Below are positions 7,649 to 13,465 of a stretch of 13,465 nt of DNA, one piece after another. The stretch covers positions 21,331-34,795 of the forward strand of contig MFJA01000046.1 of the NCBI GenBank assembly GCA_001779055.1, written 5' to 3'. This DNA is from Candidatus Gottesmanbacteria bacterium RBG_16_37_8 (lineage in GTDB: Bacteria > Patescibacteriota > Microgenomatia > 2-02-FULL-39-11). Positions within the stretch are counted from its first letter, which is position 1. Every line of letters starts with the position of its first letter. The notes below the pieces were generated by a model. The model was not told the DNA's origin. It saw only the letters and a program-made list of their open reading frames with translations, and did no database searches. A program made the position numbers and the translations under genes.

Positions 7649-8362
7649 TTATAGAAATTCTTTCAAATATTTAATAAAAATAATGGGTTGCTTAAATGGC
7701 AAATTATGGCCAACTCCCGGAACAATTTTCAGTTTGCTTGAGGGAATCAGATTATTCATTTGTTGAGCAATCGAAATAGGTACCAGGGAATCTTTTTGAC
7801 CCCAGATTAGATATACAGGAACAGTAATTTTACTCAAATATAATGTTAATTTTTCACTGACAACATTTTGAAATGTCTGCTTTAAACTTTGATCAGTATG
7901 GTAAAAATCAGAAGCTCCGGCTAATTTGTAGAGAATTTTTTGCAGGATATTGCGGAATAAAGATAAAAAAGGCAAGGAGAAAATAATTTTTCCGATCTTT
8001 GCTAAAATCAGAAAAAATATTACCCTGAATTTCGGCACTGGTGGAAGACCCGGAACTCCTGAAAGAATTAATTTATTGATTTTTTCGGGATGAGAAACAG
8101 CTAATTTTATTGCAATCCTGCCGCCAAAAGAATGACAAATAAAATTGGCTTGACTGACCCTATTATTTATAAGGTAGTCCAGGACAAAAGCCTGATAATC
8201 ATCAAGTGTTAGAGCTTTAAAAGGTTTAGAGCTTTTACCAAAACCCGGTAAGTCAGGGCATAAGACTTTAAAGCCAATGTCAGAAAGAGCATCAACTAAA
8301 GGCGTAAATTTTTGGGATGATAAATTCCATCCATGGAGAATAACGATGGGAATATTCTTCAT
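7649..8362 (-). CDS. Alpha/beta-fold hydrolase of unknown substrate
   Basis: This is a 237-residue alpha/beta hydrolase. Visible elements are the oxyanion-side His10-Gly11 in VILHGWN, the strand-loop DLPGFGKSSKP (37-47), a nucleophile elbow CHSFGG with Ser78, Asp191 in WGQKDSLVP, and His219 in PGVGHNLPF. These give a complete Ser-Asp-His triad. The elbow has Cys76 where most relatives have Gly (GHSFGG). A hydrophobic lid region, about 112-145, carries two short greasy helices, which would suit a lipid-like or membrane-near substrate. There is no signal peptide, so it should be cytoplasmic. The gene sits 15 bp after glmS and 5 bp before the membrane Mur ligase, which points to a wall-related job, but the family covers esterases, lipases, peptidases and others, so no specific reaction can be assigned. 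Confidence 0.88.
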   Translation of the reverse strand: MKNIPIVILHGWNLSSQKFTPLVDALSDIGFKVLCPDLPGFGKSSKPFKALTLDDYQAFVLDYLINNRVSQANFICHSFGGRIAIKLAVSHPEKINKLILSGVPGLPPVPKFRVIFFLILAKIGKIIFSLPFLSLFRNILQKILYKLAGASDFYHTDQSLKQTFQNVVSEKLTLYLSKITVPVYLIWGQKDSLVPISIAQQMNNLIPSSKLKIVPGVGHNLPFKQPIIFIKYLKEFL

Positions 8363-8377
8363 AATTATCTTCGGGTT

Positions 8378-10147
8378 TTACTTAACAGTGACTGATTTGG
8401 CAAGATTTCTGGGTTTATCAGGATCCAGTCCCTTCTCAACAGCTAAATAATATCCAAGAAGTTGACCGATAACTACATTGGGAATTATTGAAGCCAACTG
8501 ACAATCTCCTGTTTCGATAAATTCATCGAATACTTCATGATTTTTAAATCCAATTCCAATCATATAACCACCCCTGGCTTTCATTTCCATTACACCTGAA
8601 AGTGTATCAAAATATGTTTCGTCATTAGGCAGAATAGCCAAACATGGTGTACCTTTATCAACTAAAGCAATCACACCATGTTTTAACTCACCCCCGGCAA
8701 ATCCTTCAGCATGAATATAAGAAGCTTCCTTAATTTTAAGGGCTGTTTCCAAGGCGATCGGATATGAAGCTCCCCTACCGATAATATAGATATGTTCCTG
8801 ATGAGATAAACGTCTTGAGAGATCCTTTATTTTTAACAGCTGTTTGTCATTAAGAAGATTATTGATAACTGATATAGTATTTTTAAGTATTTCTTTCCCT
8901 TCCTGATAATTACCGGATAAATAATAAGCGATTAATAACAAATGAGCAAGTTTAGCAGTAAAAGCTTTGGTCGATACTACTGCCCTCTCCACTCCGGCAT
9001 TTAAGAGCAATTTATGATCAGAAAAGCGATAAAGAGTTGATCCTAAAACATTAACTAAACTTCCTATTTTTGCTTTTTTTGCCTTGGCTTTTTTTAAAGC
9101 ATCAAGCAAATCTATAGTTTCTCCGGATTGAGAGAGTCCTATAACCAAACTTTTAGGTGTCAGGTAGTCAACTAAGTATCCAAATTCACTGGCAACTGAA
9201 AAATTAACATGAATTTTAGCAACTTTTGAGAATATATAAGTACCTGCCAAACAAGCATAGGCTGCTGTACCGCAACCAACCAGGTAGGTACCAAATGATT
9301 GTGATATCAGTTGGGAAAATTTCTTAATACTTTCGTCCTGATGACTTACAACGTAATCCAGCATAAACTTTTGATCGAGAATTTCCTTAAGCATATAATG
9401 AGGCAAGTCTCCTTTATCTTCATTCTTAATGCTCCAGTCGACTTTTTGGAAATTTACCTTTTTAAGCGATTTGTCTTTTAAACTTATAACTTTAATTTTT
9501 TTGCTGTCCATGAGAACAAGTTCGTCATCTTCCATAAAATAAACTCTCCTGGTATATGGAAGAATTGCATAAGCATCTGAGGCTAAGAAATTTTCTCCGT
9601 CGCCCCTACCGATAATTAATGGAGATCCATTTTTACAGGCAGCAAAAACAGCGGTTTTATGATCCATGACAATAATAGCATTAAGTCCTTCAAATCTTTT
9701 AAAAGCAGAAAATACTGCCTGTTCAAAACTTTGTTTTTTATAATATTCCTCAACCAAATGGACGGCGACTTCAGTATCAGTCTCAGAGATAAAATGATGA
9801 CCTTTTTTTATAAGTTCACTCTTAAGAGAAGCATAATTTTCGATAATTCCATTATGAATTAAAGCTAAATGATGATTGCAATCGAAATGGGGATGAGCGT
9901 TTTTTACAGTTACTCCTCCATGTGTTGCCCATCTGGTGTGGCCTAATGCCATATTACTTTTTTTTACAAAATCAAGATTGGCATTTCCTATTTTGCCGAT
10001 ATTTTTAGTAATTTTTATTTGTCCGCTTCCATCCAGAGCGGCAATTCCCCATGAATCATATCCTCTATATTCGAGACTTTTCAGTCCTTCAAATACTAAT
10101 TTTTCAGCATGAGTATTTTTTCCAATATAGCCAAATATTCCGCACAT
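8378..10147 (-). CDS. glmS: Glutamine--fructose-6-phosphate aminotransferase (isomerizing)
   Basis: GlmS makes glucosamine-6-phosphate from fructose-6-phosphate and glutamine, the entry to UDP-GlcNAc synthesis. The N-terminal class II glutamine amidotransferase domain (about 1-220) starts MCGIFGYIG, so Cys2 becomes the nucleophile after Met removal. It has EYRGYDSWG (26-34), GHTRWATHGG (69-78), the HNGIIEN segment (98-104) and ETDTE (122-126). Two SIS isomerase domains follow: the first contains GCGTAAYA (291-298) and the sugar-phosphate loop SQSGET (339-344); the second has GRGASYP (457-463), then EGFAGGELKHG (481-491). The C-terminus is the typical PRNLAKSVTVK tail that helps form the active site. 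At 589 residues it is slightly shorter than the 609 of E. coli. No glmS ribozyme can fit in the 27-bp leader. The gene pairs functionally with the glmU-type gene upstream. Confidence 0.98.
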   Translation of the reverse strand: MCGIFGYIGKNTHAEKLVFEGLKSLEYRGYDSWGIAALDGSGQIKITKNIGKIGNANLDFVKKSNMALGHTRWATHGGVTVKNAHPHFDCNHHLALIHNGIIENYASLKSELIKKGHHFISETDTEVAVHLVEEYYKKQSFEQAVFSAFKRFEGLNAIIVMDHKTAVFAACKNGSPLIIGRGDGENFLASDAYAILPYTRRVYFMEDDELVLMDSKKIKVISLKDKSLKKVNFQKVDWSIKNEDKGDLPHYMLKEILDQKFMLDYVVSHQDESIKKFSQLISQSFGTYLVGCGTAAYACLAGTYIFSKVAKIHVNFSVASEFGYLVDYLTPKSLVIGLSQSGETIDLLDALKKAKAKKAKIGSLVNVLGSTLYRFSDHKLLLNAGVERAVVSTKAFTAKLAHLLLIAYYLSGNYQEGKEILKNTISVINNLLNDKQLLKIKDLSRRLSHQEHIYIIGRGASYPIALETALKIKEASYIHAEGFAGGELKHGVIALVDKGTPCLAILPNDETYFDTLSGVMEMKARGGYMIGIGFKNHEVFDEFIETGDCQLASIIPNVVIGQLLGYYLAVEKGLDPDKPRNLAKSVTVK

Positions 10148-10149
10148 AA

Positions 10150-10159
10150 TACTTAAGTA
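10150..10159. repeat. 10-bp palindrome in the glmS leader
   Basis: TACTTAAGTA is a perfect palindrome in the 27-bp glmU-glmS gap, 2 bp before the glmS ATG. It occupies the place where a ribosome binding site would be expected and none is seen there. Protein binding or a weak hairpin is possible; nothing else supports a function. Confidence 0.3.
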
Positions 10160-10174
10160 ATATCTTTACAATTT

Positions 10175-11494
10175 TTAAAATTTAAGCTTCAAGCGGTTGT
10201 CTTCCAAATGGTGATGATTAATTTTAATCCTGTTATCAACGATGTTCAGATGACCGTCTTTATATTCCAGATACTTATTGTCAGGCAAATCCCGATCAAC
10301 AACTATTCCGCTTCCAATAAAAGAATTACTGCCTATTTTAATCCCGGGCATAATTGATGTATTGACACCGATCCGGCAATTGCGACCGACAATTGCCCCC
10401 AGTTTTGTCCTGCCTGAATCAATTTTCTTACCAACAATTGCTGAATTAATATTAAGAGAATCCAATCGATAATTAGCAGTAACTGCTCCTGAACCGAAAA
10501 CACAATTCTCAAGGATGACGGAATCACCAATATAATTTCTGTGAAACCAACTGTTACTGCTAAGATAACTTCTGGCTATTTCACTGGCAAAACCGATAAT
10601 ACAGTTTCGTCCAACCATGGATTCCCTGATAAGACAATTCTGGCCAATGAGAGTTCCCCGACCTATATAAACAGGACCAACAATCTTGACGTTTTCCAGG
10701 ATAGTTACATCATCTTCAAGACAGACCTGACCTTCAATTTTTACCGTCTTATCGATTCTGACTTTATTAATTTTAGATTTTATTCGGGAGAGAAAGTATG
10801 ACGATATATCCAAAACATGCCAGGGATATTTAAGATATCCCCAATAACCGTTATAAGATAAAAGTTTGACAACTAAACCTTCCCGGATAAGCCGATCTTT
10901 CGCAACTTCATAAAGATCGTCTTTCTTACTGGTTGACTTTTCTATAGCCTCTACTAAGATTTTGCTGTTTCTGAAATAATCAAAGACGATGGCGGCAAGA
11001 TTAGTTTTAATTTTATCCCTGGGGGGATTCTCAATTATGCCTTTGACAATATCATTATCAGTCTGCAGATAACCTAAGGGGGCATAATAATCCAGTTTTT
11101 TACCTACCATAATACCGTCAGGTTTCTGACGATAAAGTCCGGCAAATTCCGTTAAAAGATAATCTTCGTAAACATCTGAAGGACCAACAACCAGTATTTG
11201 ATGATTCATTATTTCTTTTTTGACAGAAATAACTGCACCGGCCATACCTAAGTTATTTTTTTGGACAGCTACTTTTATATTTACCCGGGGATAAATATCC
11301 TGCAATTTACGGCATAATACAGCATTTTTGCTATTTCCAACCAGATAGAAGTTTTTTATTCCTATTCTGATTAACTGATTTAATGAATGTTCAATTAATG
11401 AAGACCCCTGGAAATTGATAAATAATTTTTCATCTATCGGCCAAAGCCTGCCTGAGTCACCTGCAGCTAAAAGAATAGCAACTAAATTATTCAT
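10175..11494 (-). CDS. glmU: Bifunctional sugar-1-phosphate nucleotidylyltransferase/acetyltransferase, GlmU type
   Basis: The protein has a nucleotidyltransferase domain (about residues 1-235) followed by a left-handed beta-helix of hexapeptide repeats (about 245-405). The first domain has the NTP-binding LAAGDSGRLWP (9-19), Lys23, a putative metal-binding Asp107 (GPSDVY), PLGYL (139-143) and a Glu155-Asn156-Pro157 segment. The helix has His318, Tyr321 and Asn341, spaced like the acetyltransferase residues of archaeal-type bifunctional enzymes such as Sulfolobus ST0452. The likely role is to acetylate glucosamine-1-phosphate and couple it to UTP, giving UDP-GlcNAc. Its place between murA and glmS supports this. 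The organisation resembles the archaeal-type enzyme more than classical E. coli GlmU, and the usual Pro-Lys of the first motif is degenerate (EKLF). A nucleotidylyltransferase for another sugar is possible. The start is six bp after the murA stop. Confidence 0.8.
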   Translation of the reverse strand: MNNLVAILLAAGDSGRLWPIDEKLFINFQGSSLIEHSLNQLIRIGIKNFYLVGNSKNAVLCRKLQDIYPRVNIKVAVQKNNLGMAGAVISVKKEIMNHQILVVGPSDVYEDYLLTEFAGLYRQKPDGIMVGKKLDYYAPLGYLQTDNDIVKGIIENPPRDKIKTNLAAIVFDYFRNSKILVEAIEKSTSKKDDLYEVAKDRLIREGLVVKLLSYNGYWGYLKYPWHVLDISSYFLSRIKSKINKVRIDKTVKIEGQVCLEDDVTILENVKIVGPVYIGRGTLIGQNCLIRESMVGRNCIIGFASEIARSYLSSNSWFHRNYIGDSVILENCVFGSGAVTANYRLDSLNINSAIVGKKIDSGRTKLGAIVGRNCRIGVNTSIMPGIKIGSNSFIGSGIVVDRDLPDNKYLEYKDGHLNIVDNRIKINHHHLEDNRLKLKF

Positions 11495-11500
11495 ATTGAG

Positions 11501-12820
11501 TTAATTTTTTAGACGTTTAATTGGAATACCTAATTTACCTAAACGGCTTTCAATTTTTTCATAACCGCGATCAATGTGGTTGATCCCATAAATGACACTA
11601 TTACCCTGAGCTATTAAGGCAGCTAAAATAAGAGTAGCTCCGGCCCTTAAATCGGCTACTTCTAAAACTGCATCATGAAGATCAGTTTTGCCGGTAATTC
11701 TTATTGCCTGGCAGTGAAACCGTCTTGTCCAATTAAAATTATAAAAAGTGCGCGGATCTTTTACTTTCGGATGATAGGATTCTATTTTTGCCCCCATTTT
11801 TTTTAATTGCCCGACATAATTAAATCTGTCTTCAAAAATTGATTCGTGAATGGTGGATACTCCACCGGCTTGGCTCATTAAAAGAGCCCAGGGAGCTTGC
11901 CAATCTGTCATAAATCCGGGATGAGGTTTGGTAATAATATGAGTAGGTTTAATTTTTTTAAGACTACTGAATCTGATATGATTTTCATCTATTACCTGAT
12001 AAGGTGTACCAATTTTATCCAAGCTTTTTAAAAAAACTGTTAAATTAGATCTCTGAGCTCCTTTAATTAAAATGTTTCCGCCTGAAACAATGGCTCCGAT
12101 GGCGAAAGTCACAACTTCGTTTCTATCAGGCATGATGGTAAATTCGGTACCTGAAAGCTTTTTAACACCATTGATAACTATTGTTCTGCCTTTTACTCTT
12201 TTTATTTTAGCTCCCATTAAACAAAGAATTTTGATCAGATCATCTACTTCAGGTTCCTGTGAGGCATTTTCCAGAACTGTTTCACCTTGAGAGAGAACTG
12301 CAGCTAAAAGAAGTGTTTCTGTACCGGTATGAGTATTTTTGCTGAAAGTGAATCTTATGCCTTTTAACTTACTGCTTGTTGCGTGAAAAAATCCATCATC
12401 ATATTTTATTTTGGCACCCATTTTTTTTAAACCTTCAATATGCCAATCAACCGGTCTTTGACCTAATCGGCAACCACCGGGATTAGGAACTATAGCTTTA
12501 CCGAAACGCTGCAAAAGTGGCCCTAAAACCATAGTTGCGGTACGGTAAAGTCCGCCCATATCCAAAGGAATCGTATATTTGTTTAAACCATTGCCCTGAA
12601 TTTTCATGGTATGGTTATCATTGATATCTACTTTTACACCTAAATTACGGACGAGATCGGCTGTTCCGGTTACTGAGGAAATTAAGGGGATATTTCTTAC
12701 ATAAACGGGTTTTTCTGTCAGAAGTCCGGTTAAGATGACTTTCATGGCCACGTTTTTAGCACCCGATACATTAATTTCACCTCTTATTTTTCTACCTCCG
12801 GAGACTAAAAATCTTTCCAT
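11501..12820 (-). CDS. murA: UDP-N-acetylglucosamine 1-carboxyvinyltransferase (MurA)
   Basis: MurA transfers enolpyruvate from phosphoenolpyruvate to UDP-GlcNAc, the first committed step of peptidoglycan synthesis, in the cytoplasm. The 439-residue length is close to the usual 420-430. The substrate-contacting Lys22-Asn23 pair sits in VSGAKN, as in E. coli. The mobile loop has GGCRLGQRPVDWH, with Cys117 matching catalytic Cys115 and Arg122 matching Arg120. Asp306 (FMTDWQAPW) matches Asp305, and Arg392 (DLRAGATL) matches Arg397. The two inside-out alpha/beta domains are both present. Because the loop residue is Cys rather than Asp, the enzyme is expected to be fosfomycin-sensitive, from family knowledge. 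The ATG start gives MERFLVSGG, the normal MurA beginning. Its product goes directly to MurB, encoded just upstream. No Shine-Dalgarno sequence is visible before it. Confidence 0.97.
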   Translation of the reverse strand: MERFLVSGGRKIRGEINVSGAKNVAMKVILTGLLTEKPVYVRNIPLISSVTGTADLVRNLGVKVDINDNHTMKIQGNGLNKYTIPLDMGGLYRTATMVLGPLLQRFGKAIVPNPGGCRLGQRPVDWHIEGLKKMGAKIKYDDGFFHATSSKLKGIRFTFSKNTHTGTETLLLAAVLSQGETVLENASQEPEVDDLIKILCLMGAKIKRVKGRTIVINGVKKLSGTEFTIMPDRNEVVTFAIGAIVSGGNILIKGAQRSNLTVFLKSLDKIGTPYQVIDENHIRFSSLKKIKPTHIITKPHPGFMTDWQAPWALLMSQAGGVSTIHESIFEDRFNYVGQLKKMGAKIESYHPKVKDPRTFYNFNWTRRFHCQAIRITGKTDLHDAVLEVADLRAGATLILAALIAQGNSVIYGINHIDRGYEKIESRLGKLGIPIKRLKN

Positions 12821-12830
12821 AAATTAGGAT

Positions 12831-13465
12831 TTAGAAATCACCTGCTAAGACTACTTCCAGGTCTAAATTTACAGAAAACCTCTTTTTTACCTTTTTTCTT
12901 GCCAGATCTATTAATTCTAGCACATCAGAGGAGCTTGCATCACCTTTATTAATCAGAAAGTTGGCATGATTGGGAGATATCATTAATTGACCTATTGTTT
13001 TCCCTTTAAAACCAACAGTGTCAAGCAGAAAACCTGCAGAACAAGTGTAATCGGGAGTAGCCAGTCTCAATGCTTCACTTTTTGGGATATTCTTAAATAA
13101 ACACCCGGCTGTTAAAGCACCTGAAGGTTGAGATTTGTGTCTGTATTCGAGAGCAGATTTCGCTCTAGCCCAAAGATTTTCCTTAATATCCTTAGTTAAA
13201 GAAATTGCAACAGAAAGAACTACATCTTTTGTCTTTTGAATAATGGAATGATCATAATTGAAATGAAAATAATCTCGGGGCACTTCAATTATACCTTTAT
13301 TGGGTCGGTAAATTCTGGCACTTACTACAACATCACCAAAATATTTACCCTGATTAATGTTATGGGCATTAATCCAAACAGCTCCTCCGACTGTTCCCGG
13401 CTGTCCTAAGAAATATTCCAAACCGGCTAAACCCTGATCTATTGTATTTCTGACTAACCTGTTTA
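12831..13465 (-). CDS. murB: UDP-N-acetylenolpyruvoylglucosamine reductase (MurB), 5' end missing
   Basis: MurB is the cytoplasmic FAD enzyme that uses NADPH to reduce enolpyruvyl-UDP-GlcNAc, made by MurA, to UDP-MurNAc. The visible part begins inside the FAD-binding domain, with the family signature GLEYFLGQPGTVGGAVWINA, and continues through the substrate-binding domain (AGCLFKN, then LLDTVGFKG, then NHANFLINKG). It ends with the LEVVLAG segment, whose Glu corresponds to the catalytic Glu of the family. The frame stays open from the TTG at 13421 to the window edge, and those extra codons (GLAG and upstream) match MurB, so TTG is not the start. The N-terminal roughly 80-100 residues lie outside. 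The usual catalytic Ser of the AGS-FKNP motif is Cys here (codon 13101-13103), a variant seen in some bacterial MurB proteins. Ten bp separate its stop from murA. Confidence 0.95.
   Translation of the reverse strand, partial: NRLVRNTIDQGLAGLEYFLGQPGTVGGAVWINAHNINQGKYFGDVVVSARIYRPNKGIIEVPRDYFHFNYDHSIIQKTKDVVLSVAISLTKDIKENLWARAKSALEYRHKSQPSGALTAGCLFKNIPKSEALRLATPDYTCSAGFLLDTVGFKGKTIGQLMISPNHANFLINKGDASSSDVLELIDLARKKVKKRFSVNLDLEVVLAGDF

Larger units (their letters stand above)
5..13465 (-). other. Cell-wall precursor gene cluster (probable operon)
   Basis: Twelve co-directional genes follow one another with gaps of 1 to 51 bp and one 11-bp overlap. The gaps in reading order are 10, 6, 27, 15, 5, 5, an 11-bp overlap, 51, 1, 37 and 2 bp. 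No terminator-like hairpin followed by a T-run is seen on the minus strand between any pair. Such spacing is what is expected of one polycistronic transcript. The only break large enough to hold a promoter comfortably is the 51 bp before dgkA, so the cluster may be read as one long unit with an internal start at dgkA. Both ends run off the window. Confidence 0.75.

Noticed and set aside
10148..10174. glmS ribozyme or riboswitch
   Set aside because: Only 27 bp separate glmS from the upstream gene, far too short for that RNA, and no conserved core is seen.
10541..10801. Open reading frame on the plus strand, 86 codons
   Set aside because: It lies wholly opposite the glmU-type gene, whose domains are clear, and its product resembles no known family.
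1..13465. CRISPR arrays, tRNA or rRNA genes, insertion sequences
   Set aside because: No regularly spaced repeats, no cloverleaf-like or rRNA sequence and no transposase or terminal inverted repeats were seen; nearly all bases are in cell-wall genes.

Overview
This window is one continuous block of peptidoglycan-precursor and cell-wall genes, all on the minus strand and read from position 13465 down to position 1. It is AT-rich (about one third G+C by eye), gene-dense and without long gaps; the largest intergenic space is 51 bp. Every complete gene starts with ATG and none is on the plus strand. TGA is used as a stop (mraY) and Trp is encoded by TGG, so the code looks standard. Compact genes, the combined mur/dcw-type layout, a membrane-fused Mur ligase and divergent MurG and MraY motifs suggest an uncultured bacterium of the Candidate Phyla Radiation (Patescibacteria), possibly Microgenomates-like. 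That placement is recognition from memory, not a phylogeny.

Order of transcription: murB (5' end outside the window), murA, a glmU-type sugar-1-phosphate nucleotidylyltransferase/acetyltransferase, glmS, an alpha/beta hydrolase, a membrane-anchored MurF-like ligase, a DegT-family PLP aminotransferase, a FemX/FemAB-type aminoacyl transferase, dgkA (undecaprenol/diacylglycerol kinase family), mraY, ftsW, murG. A Shine-Dalgarno-like AAGGAG at the extreme left edge implies that another gene of the same operon follows murG.

How the genes fit together: GlmS makes glucosamine-6-phosphate and the GlmU-type enzyme makes UDP-GlcNAc (GlmM is not in the window). MurA and MurB convert UDP-GlcNAc to UDP-MurNAc. 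Peptide addition is represented only by the MurF-like ligase; MurC, MurD, MurE and Ddl are not here. The DgkA-family kinase can recharge lipid carrier, MraY makes lipid I, MurG makes lipid II, FemX can add a cross-bridge residue to the stem peptide, and FtsW polymerises glycan strands at the septum.

The least explained part is the middle (about 3771-8362): alpha/beta hydrolase, five-TM Mur ligase lacking the usual UDP-binding domain, DegT aminotransferase with a hydrophobic insert, and FemX. They are packed with 5-bp gaps and one 11-bp overlap. This is the best candidate for an undescribed stem-peptide or cross-bridge modification module. Other points of interest are the near absence of Shine-Dalgarno sites, altered conserved residues in MraY, MurG, DgkA, MurB and GlmU, and a pair of palindromic direct repeats around a possible internal promoter before dgkA.
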